A stretch of DNA of 41,193 nt, taken from contig CAYPQM010000045.1 of assembly GCA_964412845.1 (NCBI GenBank), positions 1-41,193 of the forward strand, given 5' to 3'. This stretch comes from JAWWPY01 sp964412845 (GTDB lineage Bacteria > Actinomycetota > Actinomycetes > Streptosporangiales > Streptosporangiaceae). The position numbers and the translations under genes are program-made. Shown one piece after another: positions 23,844 through 31,604 of the stretch; position 1 is the stretch's first letter; each line of letters starts with the position of its first letter. The notes below the pieces were generated by a model. It searched no databases, was not told where the DNA came from, and saw only the letters and a list, made by a program, of their open reading frames with translations.

Positions 23844-24010
23844 GCGATTGTCCTGCTGGTGCGTGACGCCTTTCGGCGAGGCAGCCAGCGGGCAATTCAT
23901 GAGCCCGATGCGCCATCGACCCCCCGTTGGAACGAGGAGGACATCTTCGGGTCCGCCGTCATGCGCCTCGTTGGCTGCGCCTTGGGCAACCGGATGTGAG
24001 CCCGGTGCAT

Positions 24011-27000
24011 TCACCTGCAGGCCGTCCCGTTGACCGAGAAGCCGGTCGGGGATGCATCACTGGTCGTGAAGGTCCCGGTGAAGCCGACCGTGACCGAACC
24101 CGCCGCGGCGATCGTGGCGTTGTAGGACTCGCCGGCCGCGGTGACCTTCTCCCCGGACTGGGTGGCGGTGGCGTTCCAGATCGTGCTGATCTTCTGATCG
24201 CCGGGGAACGTCCAGGTCAGCGACCACGCGCTGATCGGGCTCGGGCCGGTATCGGTCAACGTGACCTGGGCCTGGAAACCGCCGGGCCATGAATTGACCA
24301 GCGAATACGCGACCGAGCAGGATAGCGCCCCCGACCCGGTCGAGGTGGGGGTCGGAGAGGGCGTCGGGGTTGGGGTTGGGGTGGGCGTCGGGGTTGGGGT
24401 GGGCGTCGGGGTCGGGGTCGGCGTCGGGGTTGGAGTCGGGGTCGGAGTCGGGGTTGGAGTCCGCGTCGGGGTTGGAGTCGGCGTCGGCGTACCGCCACCA
24501 CCGGCCGCTCCCGTGAAGAACGTGGCGGCCGGGGCGAACTGCGATGTCCTGCCCTGGCTGTCGATCGCCTGCACCGCGTACGCGTAAGAGGTGCCCGCAA
24601 TCAGTCCGGACAGCGTGTAAGAGGTCGCAGTGGTCTTCGCGACGAGGCCAGGCGCCGGGGCCAGTTCGTAGATGGCATAACCAGCGAGCGCGTTCGTCCC
24701 CGCGGTCGACGGATTCCAGCTGAGCTTGGCCCCGGTCGCGGCGACCGCGCTGACCGTCGGCGTGCTCGGCGCCGACGGCGGCACAGCCGACGACGCGGTC
24801 AGCGATGTGCTCGACGATGTGATGAACTGCACGATGTTCGACGCGGACGACGCGGCGCCCTGGCTGTCGACGGCCTCGACGTAGTAACCGTACGGCGAGG
24901 TGCGCTGCGCGTTGAGGCCGGTGAGCGGGTATGACGTCGAGGCCGTCGTGCCGGCCAGCGAGCCGGCCGAGGTGTACACGTCGTAGCCGGCCACCGGGTT
25001 GCTGCCCGCCGTCGAGGCCGTCCAGGACAGCGTGGCGCTGGTCCCGGTGACGGCGCTCGCCGTCAGCTTGGCCGGGGCAGACGGCCCGGCGCCGGCACCG
25101 GGCGGAGTGCCCCAGATCTGGGTGTTGCCCGAGTACAGGGTGATATCGCTGACCGTCACCGGGGTGGCCCCGACCGTCGTGGGAATGCCCTGGAACGACC
25201 AGTCCTCCGCCGGGTTGTGCGCCGCGGGGAACGTGATGCGGAACTGGACCTGCGCCTGGTAGTTGCTGTTCGTGTAGTCGGCCTCACCCACCGGCTCAAC
25301 GTTCTGGTTGGCGCAGGAGACCTGGATGTAGTACGTGCTCCCGGAGTACTGCACCGGCGCGGACGGCGCCTGGCACTGGTCGTAGGACGAGCTCAGCGTG
25401 ATCTGGCTCGGCGTCTCACCGGGATCGAGAGTGAAGTAGTACCGGAAGCTGGCGTTGGGCATCTGGCGGGCGGGCCAGCCGGACTGGTTGTTGATCAGCG
25501 CTTTGATCTCGATGAAGTTGCTGCCCTGGTTGTTGATCGCGGCCTGCAGGTAGATCTGCGGCCCGTCCGGGGTTTCCGGCGGCGGGAAGTTCGCGACCGG
25601 CGCGCCGCCGTACTGCTGGGTCAGCGCGGCCAGGTCGCCGGTGAACAGGGCGTTGTAGTCGAGCGCGCCCTCGGTCTCCTGGTAGTTGGCCCGCTGATCA
25701 GTGAACTGGTCGTTGGCCGCGTCAGGACCGCCGACCAGCAGGCCGTAGTCGAGATGCCGGGTCGCCACCGGCGTGCTGAGGTTGTCGGCCCAGGAGTCGT
25801 GCGCGGGAGCGCTGTGCGGGTACTGCGGCCACGGCGGGCTGGCCGTGTTCTGGCCGCCGTTGGTGAAGCCGACCTCGTAGCTCTCGTGCGCGGGATTGTC
25901 GCCGAGCGCGTAGTTGACCTGCTGGACGGCGAAGTTGTGATACGCCGTGGCCCGGGTGGGGTCGAGGCCATTCGCGGTCAGGTAGGCGCTGAATTCCAGC
26001 GCGGTGAACGCCGCATTGGCCGAGTACCGCAACGATCCCCACTGGTTGAGGAACGCCTCGCCGCCCGGGGAGTAGCTGACTTGCGACCCGCCGAACCCGG
26101 TGGTCCACCAGTCCAGGTAGTCCTCCGCGTCGGTGATGTACTGCTGCTGGCCGGTGAGCTGGGCCAGCCACACGTAGTCGGCGAAACTGTCGTCGTCCCA
26201 GTTGACCGTCCAGTTGTACTCGTGCAGCGTGGACTGCGCGGCCAGCGGCATGTTCGCGAAGTCCGTCTGCGCCTTGGTCAGCCAGCTGGCCGAGCCGGTC
26301 GCTTTGTACAGCCAGATCTCGGCCGCGACGAGCTGGGTCCAGTAGCCGCTGAACGAGTTGTAGAACCCCTGGGCCGAGGTGATGCAGTTCGAGTAGTCGC
26401 CGAGCGAGGTGTCGGCGAAGGTGAACAGCGACTGCGCCTGGGACAGCAGCTGAGCTGAGTACCTGGGGTCCGCGGTCTTGAAGGCGATCGACGAGGAGGC
26501 GAGCGCCGCGGACGCCTGCGCCACCAGGTCCGACCCCCCGCACGCCGAGGTCACCGCATAGGACGGCCGGACGGTCGGGTTGGTCTCGGCCGGCCCCCAG
26601 TACTGGTGGTCGGTGCTCGGGTTGGCGACCTGGCCGTAGAACACGGTGGGCGCCGTGTACGCCGAGAGGATGTAGTCGTCGCCCCAGCGCAGGTTTTCCA
26701 GCCCGGTCTGGTACTGGCCGGCGGCGGTGTAGCCCGGCTGGTAGTCGATCAGCCCCCAGGCCAGCATGTTCATCGCCCACGCTTCGGGCAGGCCGAACTT
26801 CACCAGGTCACCGGCGTCGTGGTAACCGCCGGTGAGATTGACCCCGTTGTCTGCGCCGTCGGAAAGGTCGGAGTCGCCGCGCCAGCCGACCGGATTGTCC
26901 GGCGCGAGTTGGCCAGAGCGCTGCGCCTCATAGAAGAACATCGAGTCCTGCAGCGCCTCGGCGTAGTCGAATTCACCATTCGGCGACGGCGCCGCGTGCG

Positions 27001-27142
27001 CGGCCGACTGGATGGCCACGGCCGGCGCCACCGCCAGGGCGGCCGACACGAGCAAAGGCAGGATACGGCGCAGCCGCCCGCGGCGCAGGCTGGGCCGGCG
27101 GCGGGCCGCCGGTTGCCTTGAACCCCGCATGTCAGTCTTCAT
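24011..27142 (-). CDS. Secreted modular GH9 cellulase (GH9-CBM3-FN3-FN3-linker-CBM2)
   Basis: A 1043-residue secreted endo/processive beta-1,4-glucanase. The signal peptide has an Arg-rich n-region and probable cleavage after AHA near 50. GH9 spans about 57-510, with the base pair of Asp in GGYHDAGD (D109, D112) and the acid Glu491 in NYQETEGALDYNA. A family-3 (CBM3c-like) module spans about 525-680, FN3 domains about 688-778 and 790-878, a Thr-Pro linker about 885-938, and CBM2 about 942-1043 with two bracketing Cys. The order matches Thermobifida Cel9A-type enzymes but with two FN3 domains. ATG start with AAGGGA upstream. It has its own promoter and 5' hairpin and no linked cellulose genes. 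Confidence 0.95.
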   Translation of the reverse strand: MKTDMRGSRQPAARRRPSLRRGRLRRILPLLVSAALAVAPAVAIQSAAHAAPSPNGEFDYAEALQDSMFFYEAQRSGQLAPDNPVGWRGDSDLSDGADNGVNLTGGYHDAGDLVKFGLPEAWAMNMLAWGLIDYQPGYTAAGQYQTGLENLRWGDDYILSAYTAPTVFYGQVANPSTDHQYWGPAETNPTVRPSYAVTSACGGSDLVAQASAALASSSIAFKTADPRYSAQLLSQAQSLFTFADTSLGDYSNCITSAQGFYNSFSGYWTQLVAAEIWLYKATGSASWLTKAQTDFANMPLAAQSTLHEYNWTVNWDDDSFADYVWLAQLTGQQQYITDAEDYLDWWTTGFGGSQVSYSPGGEAFLNQWGSLRYSANAAFTALEFSAYLTANGLDPTRATAYHNFAVQQVNYALGDNPAHESYEVGFTNGGQNTASPPWPQYPHSAPAHDSWADNLSTPVATRHLDYGLLVGGPDAANDQFTDQRANYQETEGALDYNALFTGDLAALTQQYGGAPVANFPPPETPDGPQIYLQAAINNQGSNFIEIKALINNQSGWPARQMPNASFRYYFTLDPGETPSQITLSSSYDQCQAPSAPVQYSGSTYYIQVSCANQNVEPVGEADYTNSNYQAQVQFRITFPAAHNPAEDWSFQGIPTTVGATPVTVSDITLYSGNTQIWGTPPGAGAGPSAPAKLTASAVTGTSATLSWTASTAGSNPVAGYDVYTSAGSLAGTTASTSYPLTGLNAQRTSPYGYYVEAVDSQGAASSASNIVQFITSSSTSLTASSAVPPSAPSTPTVSAVAATGAKLSWNPSTAGTNALAGYAIYELAPAPGLVAKTTATSYTLSGLIAGTSYAYAVQAIDSQGRTSQFAPAATFFTGAAGGGGTPTPTPTPTRTPTPTPTPTPTPTPTPTPTPTPTPTPTPTPTPTPSPTPTSTGSGALSCSVAYSLVNSWPGGFQAQVTLTDTGPSPISAWSLTWTFPGDQKISTIWNATATQSGEKVTAAGESYNATIAAAGSVTVGFTGTFTTSDASPTGFSVNGTACR
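24345..24490. repeat. Hexanucleotide array encoding the Thr-Pro linker
   Basis: On the plus strand the array reads GGGGTT/GGCGTC/GGGGTC/GGAGTC units repeated over about 145 nt, which on the coding minus strand gives alternating Thr-Pro with single Arg and Ser replacements. Runs of four G recur every few bases, so the template strand is a candidate for G-quadruplex formation and length variation. Confidence 0.9.
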
Positions 27143-27184
27143 GAGATGGGGATCCCTTCACCGTGTCCAAATTTTCCCGCCGCA

Positions 27185-27231
27185 CGGAAACAGATGGCAG
27201 CTCTACCAGGCCAGCCCGGCTGCTGTTTCCG
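27185..27231 (-). promoter_or_regulatory. Inverted repeat in the cellulase 5' UTR
   Basis: On the minus strand CGGAAACAG-CAGC (27231-27219) and GCTG-CCAT-CTGTTTCCG (27201-27185) can pair as 9 bp plus 4 bp around an internal loop. The arms lie roughly 7 to 53 nt after the predicted transcription start. It may be an operator with two half-sites or an RNA hairpin controlling stability or translation. Confidence 0.55.
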
Positions 27232-27244
27232 GCCGGTCGCCCTG

Positions 27245-27272
27245 ACCCTACGAGCAGCTCATCGGCTGTCAA
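27245..27272 (-). promoter_or_regulatory. Sigma70-type promoter of the cellulase gene
   Basis: On the minus strand TTGACA (27272-27267), a 16-nt spacer and TAGGGT (27250-27245). Both boxes match the principal-sigma consensus, with a slightly short spacer. The predicted start near 27238 gives a 5' UTR of about 95 nt that contains the inverted repeat at 27185-27231. Confidence 0.6.
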
Positions 27273-27451
27273 CGAGAGCGTCACGGCAGCGCTCCGGAAA
27301 CTCAGCAACGAGGGCCTGACCTGCCATAACAACCGCAATGGCGGCCCGCGGGCGGTGAAACTTGCATACGCCAGGCCGGGCCGCCTCATCGCGGCCAGCG
27401 GCCTTTGCCGGCCTATTGGCCCCATGGACACGGATGCCACGAAGGAGTAAT

Positions 27452-27538
27452 GTGAAAGTGTTGCTCCGGACCCCGGCAACTGCCCCGCAGAAAAGGCGGG
27501 AGCAGTGCAGGATCCGGAGTTTTTTTGCTTGTCATTAG
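27452..27538 (+). CDS. Possible 28-codon leader peptide overlapping a terminator
   Basis: GTG preceded at 4 nt by AAGGAG; the frame reads VKVLLRTPATAPQKRREQCR then IRSFFACH and ends at TAG 27538. The whole terminator hairpin and its U-tract lie inside it. An ATG-TGA start-stop pair (27450-27455) shares the same ribosome site. There is no homology evidence, and the basic, Cys-containing peptide resembles nothing I recognise. It may simply be chance in a noncoding leader. Confidence 0.3.
   Translation: MKVLLRTPATAPQKRREQCRIRSFFACH
27464..27526 (+). terminator. Intrinsic terminator with seven-U tract
   Basis: Outer stem CTCCGGA (27464-27470) with TCCGGAG (27513-27519), inner stem CTGCCCCGC (27480-27488) with GCGGGAGCAG (27496-27505, one bulge), then T7 at 27520-27526. 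A U-tract terminator stands out in this GC-rich window. It points along the plus strand, where no obvious gene precedes it, so it ends either a leader or a small RNA whose promoter I could not place between 27143 and 27440. Confidence 0.75.
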
Positions 27539-27587
27539 GACCGGCTGCCCGCCCACGTCAATTCGTTTACGGACTGAGGAGTCGGTT

Positions 27588-27635
27588 ATGAGTGCCACCC
27601 CATGGATCGTTTCTGGCCCGGCGGTGCACCGGTGA
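27588..27635 (+). CDS. Possible 15-codon leader ORF coupled to the DUF6458-like gene
   Basis: ATG with AGGAG 6 nt upstream, the best ribosome site in this leader, reads MSATPWIVSGPAVHR and stops at TGA 27633-27635. That stop overlaps a GTG (27632) in the frame of the next gene, the same NTGA coupling seen throughout the window. Expression is unproven. Confidence 0.35.
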   Translation: MSATPWIVSGPAVHR

Positions 27636-27679
27636 GCGGGCTGAGCAGGCCGATACAGCCCGCCGGTGGGCGGCGGGTG

Positions 27680-27991
27680 ATGCGCACCGGCACCTGCATC
27701 GCGTTGATCGTGATCGGGGCGATCTTGCGGTTCGCCATCACCTCGTCGGGTTCCTCACACGGCCTGAACGTGCACGTCGTAGGGGTCATCCTGATACTGG
27801 CGGGCCTGCTGGGCCTGGTGCTGTCGCTGGTCGTGTGGGGCCCGCTGAACCCCGCCCGGCGCCGCTCTGATGACTCGGTCAGCTACGAGGTCGCGACACC
27901 GCCGGTCGTCGAGGAACGCCTCGTCTACCGCGACGATCAGCCCGCCCCCGTCGAGGAGCGCATCGTCTACCGGGACGATCAGCCGCTGTAA
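27680..27991 (+). CDS. Small membrane protein, DUF6458-like
   Basis: About 103 residues. Two hydrophobic helices (CIALIVIGAILRFAI about 5-19 and VHVVGVILILAGLLGLVLSL about 29-48) resemble DUF6458 proteins, whose function is unknown. The hydrophilic tail ends in a near-duplicate, VEERLVYRDDQPAP and VEERIVYRDDQPL. The ATG at 27680 is chosen by analogy with family N-termini (MRTGT...). GTG 27632, overlapping a short upstream ORF, and ATG 27602 are alternative in-frame starts. The stop is 1 nt from the stop of the convergent gene. Confidence 0.65.
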   Translation: MRTGTCIALIVIGAILRFAITSSGSSHGLNVHVVGVILILAGLLGLVLSLVVWGPLNPARRRSDDSVSYEVATPPVVEERLVYRDDQPAPVEERIVYRDDQPL

Positions 27992-27992
27992 G

Positions 27993-28676
27993 TCAGCCCG
28001 CGGAGATGAGCTTGTCCACCCCAGGCTGGGCGCTGTGTGGATGTGGTTTGGCGAACCTGCAGTGCAGGGTGATGGCCCCGCTGGAGACGGCCGCCCACCC
28101 GCACCATACGGACGCGAAGCCGGAAACGGTCAGCCGGGCAATGATGATGACGGCAATGAGGTTGACCACACCGAAGATGGCCACGTGGCGGTAGCCCGAT
28201 AGCAGCAGCGGCCCGCACACGGCCACCACGTACAGCGAGACCAGCAGGAATCCGTCCGGCAGCCGGACGCTGTAGGACAAGTGGTGCGGCCCGATCCGCA
28301 CCCCGATCGGGCCACGGATCATGGCCGACAGCAGCGCCACGGAAATCACGGCGCCGATCGACGCGAACGGGGCCATCAGCCACTTGCGCCGTCTCGTCGG
28401 CTCCAGCGCGATGACGGCCAGCGGGATGAACACGGGCAGCACCACGAACGCGATCAGCAGGTAGGCCCAGAGCGCGGGCCAGCCTATCCCGCGCGGCAGA
28501 TGACCCTGCAGCCACAGCCAGACGAGCGCCTCGATGAACTGATGGGCGCCGAGCAGCACGGGGATCCAGGCCAGCGCGATGAACTCACGGCGCTGCCGGA
28601 CGTGGCGGACAGCATCGACGCCGATCGCGCAGATGACCACGCCGCCGACGATGTCAGCCTGGGGCGAGAAGCACAC
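27993..28676 (-). CDS. DUF6629-like integral membrane protein
   Basis: A 227-residue protein with about seven hydrophobic segments. The N-terminus MCFSPQADIVGGVVICAIG, the GAHQFIEALVWL motif (43-54) and the C-terminal SGAITLHCRF resemble DUF6629 proteins; no function is established. The GTG start is supported by AGGA 6 nt upstream. It is convergent with the DUF6458-like gene and divergent from the PEP-mutase-like gene. Confidence 0.72.
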   Translation of the reverse strand: MCFSPQADIVGGVVICAIGVDAVRHVRQRREFIALAWIPVLLGAHQFIEALVWLWLQGHLPRGIGWPALWAYLLIAFVVLPVFIPLAVIALEPTRRRKWLMAPFASIGAVISVALLSAMIRGPIGVRIGPHHLSYSVRLPDGFLLVSLYVVAVCGPLLLSGYRHVAIFGVVNLIAVIIIARLTVSGFASVWCGWAAVSSGAITLHCRFAKPHPHSAQPGVDKLISAG

Positions 28677-28833
28677 GTCAGTTCCTCACGGGTCCAGCAT
28701 GGCACGCGCCGGACAATAGATCTCATTGGGCGAGGCGCCGGCCTGAAGTGGCGGCGTGATTCGCGACGCGGCCCAGGGCGGACGGGCCGCGCAGGAGCGA
28801 CCGTGGGCATCAGCCTGTACTACTGTCAGCGGG

Positions 28834-29730
28834 ATGACAGCCCGGCTCACCCGGCACCCAGGCGGGGCGGCGCGACTGCGGGCCCTGCTGGACTCCGGCC
28901 AGACCATCGTGGCACCAGGTGCCTTCGACCCGCTGGCCGCCCGGCTGGTCGAGGAGGCCGGGTTCCCGGCGGTGTACATGACCGGGTTCGGCACCTCGGC
29001 GGCGCTGCTCGGCCGGCCGGACGTGGGCCTGCTGACGATGACCGAGATGGTGGACAACGCCGGCCGGATAGCCGCGTGCGTGGACATCCCGGTGATCGCC
29101 GACGCTGACACCGGCTACGGCAACCCGCTGAACGTGATCCGCACCGTGGGCGCGTACGAGGCGGCCGGGGTCGCCGGGATCCACATCGAGGACCAGGTGG
29201 CCCCGAAGAAATGCGGGCACATGGAGGGCAAGCTGGTCATCCCGGCCCGCGAGATGGCGGAGAAAGTCCGGGCCGCGGCCGAGGCCCGGACGCAGCCCGA
29301 GTTTGTGATCATCGCCCGGACCGACGCACGGGCGGTCGAGGGCCTGGAGCGGGCCCTGGAGCGGGCCCGGATGTACCGGGAGGCGGGGGCCGACGCGCTG
29401 TTCATCGAGGCCGTCGTGACCGAGGAGGAAGCCGAGGAAGCAATCCGGGCTTTCCCCGGGGTGCCGTTGCTCTTCAACTGGGCGGAGGGCGGCAAAACCC
29501 CGCCGATCAGCCTGGCTCGGCTCACCGAACTGGGCTACCGGATCATCATCTTTCCCATCAGCACCCTGCTGGCGGCCACCGCGGCCATCCGCCGGATACT
29601 GCGGGAAATCGCCCAGGCGGGCACGCCAGCCGCGGCCCTGCCCGATTTGCCGACGTTCGCCGAATTCGCGGACTTCATCGGGATGCCCCAGGTGCGCGAG
29701 GCCGAGCAGCGGTACCGGGCCGCGGACTGA
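28834..29730 (+). CDS. Isocitrate lyase/PEP mutase superfamily enzyme
   Basis: A 298-residue soluble enzyme of the phosphoenolpyruvate mutase/isocitrate lyase superfamily. The Mg-binding ADADTGYGNPLNV (about 90-102), HIEDQVAPKKCGH (the KKCGH loop signature, about 117-129) and IIARTDAR are clear. Close relatives include oxaloacetate decarboxylase, 2-methylisocitrate lyase and carboxyphosphonoenolpyruvate mutase; no phosphonate or methylcitrate genes are nearby to choose between them. ATG 28834 fits family N-termini. There is no Shine-Dalgarno, but TACTGT lies 7 nt before the ATG, so the message may be leaderless. Confidence 0.88.
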   Translation: MTARLTRHPGGAARLRALLDSGQTIVAPGAFDPLAARLVEEAGFPAVYMTGFGTSAALLGRPDVGLLTMTEMVDNAGRIAACVDIPVIADADTGYGNPLNVIRTVGAYEAAGVAGIHIEDQVAPKKCGHMEGKLVIPAREMAEKVRAAAEARTQPEFVIIARTDARAVEGLERALERARMYREAGADALFIEAVVTEEEAEEAIRAFPGVPLLFNWAEGGKTPPISLARLTELGYRIIIFPISTLLAATAAIRRILREIAQAGTPAAALPDLPTFAEFADFIGMPQVREAEQRYRAAD

Positions 29731-29765
29731 CGATCAGAACTGGCCGTCAAGGATCCGTGCTGGAA

Positions 29766-31514
29766 TCAATGCAGGGCCCACGACCATTGCTGGTTGGCCT
29801 GCCCGTTGCAGGTCCAGATGTCCAGCTGGGTGCCGTTGGCGGTCGCGGCGCCGGACACGTCCAGGCATAGCCCGGACTGCTGGCCGACGATCGTCCCGTT
29901 CGATTCCACGGTCCACTTCTGGTTGGCCTGGCCGTTGCATGGCCACAGCTCGACCTTCGTGCCCGGCGCCGTCTGGTTGTTGAAGACGTCGAGGCACTCG
30001 GTGGCACCCATGGTGCGCAGCTCCCCGGCGGACGTCGGCGAGAACTCCTGGCCGATCCCGCCGTTGCAGGTCCAGATCTCCTCCATGGTCCCGGGGAAGA
30101 AGACGACGGCGCCCCGGGTGTCCAGGCACTTGCCCGACTGGGCACTGACCAGCTCGCCGGTCCCGCCGGTGCCGGACGCCGGCGTCGCCGAGATCAGGCT
30201 GACCCCGCCGGCGGGCACGGTCGCGGTGTAGCTGCCGCTGACCGTGCCGAGCGACCCGCCGGTCCACAGATTGGTGGCGTTCACCGAGCCGCTGATGCCG
30301 AGCTGGGCCAGCGGCACGCTGAAACTGTGGCTGGCCGAGGCGTCAGTGTTGAACACGCCGATGTCCCAGGTGCCATTCACCTGCCGCTTCGCGAAGACCT
30401 GCTCGCTGCCGCTGCTGATGACCCGGTCGGCCGGGATGGCGTCCTGGTCGACCGCGATCACCGCGTTGTTCTCCAGCATGGCCAGGTCCGTGGAGTCCAG
30501 GTGGGTGAGGTCGGTGCCGAGGATGAGCGGGGCACTGACCAGCGACCACAGCGACATCATCGTCTGCCGCTCCGCCGTGCTGAGCCCGTCGTTGCTGCCG
30601 TTGCCGACTTCCAGCGAGTCGTAGTCGTTCCAGCCGCCGGCTCCGCCGTACGGCTGCCAGCTCGCCGTGGCGGCGAACCGGCTGGAGACGTTGGCCCAGT
30701 CGGTGAGGGGGTAGCTGCTGCCGCCCGACTCGCAGCCGTAGCACTCGATGTCGCCCGTGGTGCGCCAGCCGTTGGCCAGGGACGACCAGGTGGTGGCGTC
30801 GGCGATGGCCAGGCTGTTGGAGAGCTCGAGCGCGATCGGGCGGCCGCTTTGCTGCAGCGCCGTCGACCAGGCCTGGATGTCGGGGATATCCCCGGCCCCG
30901 ACACCGTCGATCTTGAGGTAGTCCACGCCCCACGAGGCGAACTCGTCGGCCCAGGAGTTGATGTACGCCTGGGCGCCTGGCGCGCTGTAGTTGATCCCGT
31001 CCATGTGCTGGCAGTTGTAGTTGGTCTCGGCCACCGACGTCTCCGCGATCTGGCCGGCGGTGTTCGAGGTCCCGAGGATCGGAGAATTCGCCAGCACGGC
31101 GTTCTGCGGGATCCCGGGGGTGACGTAGATGCCGAACTTGAGGCCGTCGGCGTGCACGTGGCTGGCGACCGCCGCGATCCCGCCGGGGAACTTGGCCGGG
31201 TCGGCGATCCACCGGCCGTTGGCGTCAACCTCCGGGCCGTTGCTGTTGCACGCCATCCAGAAGTCGTCGAGATTGATGTAGCTGAAACCATGCGTGCTGA
31301 GCCCGCTGCTTTTCATGGCGTCGGCCTGCGCCTCGATCTTGGCCGCCGTCGGGCTGCTCCGGATGAAGCTCCAGCTGCTCCAGCCCATCAGGGGCGCGGC
31401 GGCCAGCCCGTTGCTCTCGGCCTGCGCCGATGGCGCGGCGGTGGTCGCAGCCAGCGGCGCGCTGGCGGTCAGGGTGAGCGCGGCAGCCAACGCGGCTAAC
31501 CTTCGACGGCGCAT
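29766..31514 (-). CDS. Secreted GH27 alpha-galactosidase with CBM13 (ricin-B) domain
   Basis: A 582-residue secreted enzyme. Signal peptide MRRRRLAALAAALTLTASAP with cleavage near 32. The GH27 barrel (about 38-350) has APLMGWSSW, INLDDFW, the nucleophile Asp203 in YLKIDG and the acid/base Asp255 in WRTTGDIE. A C-terminal beta-domain (about 355-445) is followed by a CBM13 ricin-B trefoil (about 452-582) with three NGxxxQxW/F repeats. Likely action is on alpha-galactosides of plant galactomannan or raffinose-type sugars; GH27 also includes related alpha-linked pyranosidases, so specificity is not certain. ATG start with GGGAGG 5 nt upstream. A TTGACA (31569-31564, minus) lies in the short upstream gap without a good -10. 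Confidence 0.93.
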   Translation of the reverse strand: MRRRRLAALAAALTLTASAPLAATTAAPSAQAESNGLAAAPLMGWSSWSFIRSSPTAAKIEAQADAMKSSGLSTHGFSYINLDDFWMACNSNGPEVDANGRWIADPAKFPGGIAAVASHVHADGLKFGIYVTPGIPQNAVLANSPILGTSNTAGQIAETSVAETNYNCQHMDGINYSAPGAQAYINSWADEFASWGVDYLKIDGVGAGDIPDIQAWSTALQQSGRPIALELSNSLAIADATTWSSLANGWRTTGDIECYGCESGGSSYPLTDWANVSSRFAATASWQPYGGAGGWNDYDSLEVGNGSNDGLSTAERQTMMSLWSLVSAPLILGTDLTHLDSTDLAMLENNAVIAVDQDAIPADRVISSGSEQVFAKRQVNGTWDIGVFNTDASASHSFSVPLAQLGISGSVNATNLWTGGSLGTVSGSYTATVPAGGVSLISATPASGTGGTGELVSAQSGKCLDTRGAVVFFPGTMEEIWTCNGGIGQEFSPTSAGELRTMGATECLDVFNNQTAPGTKVELWPCNGQANQKWTVESNGTIVGQQSGLCLDVSGAATANGTQLDIWTCNGQANQQWSWALH

Positions 31515-31604
31515 GTGGTCCTCCCACGGGGTCGCCCTCGACGGTGAACCTAGCTGTCGAATATGTCAATACCTGTGTGATTCAGATCGGATTCGTTGGG
31601 TGGC

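Noticed and set aside
24345..24490. CRISPR-like or telomere-like array
   Set aside because: The units are 6 bp without spacers and encode an in-frame Thr-Pro linker of a cellulase.
27143..27440. CebR-type cellulose operator before the GH9 gene
   Set aside because: No match to the 14-bp palindrome; the CAGCGCTCC at 27291-27299 has only a partial core.
28677..28833. Upstream start of the PEP-mutase-like gene at ATG 28756
   Set aside because: The extra 26 residues (Ala/Gly/Arg/Gln-rich) are not like family N-termini, and the interval looks like a divergent promoter region.
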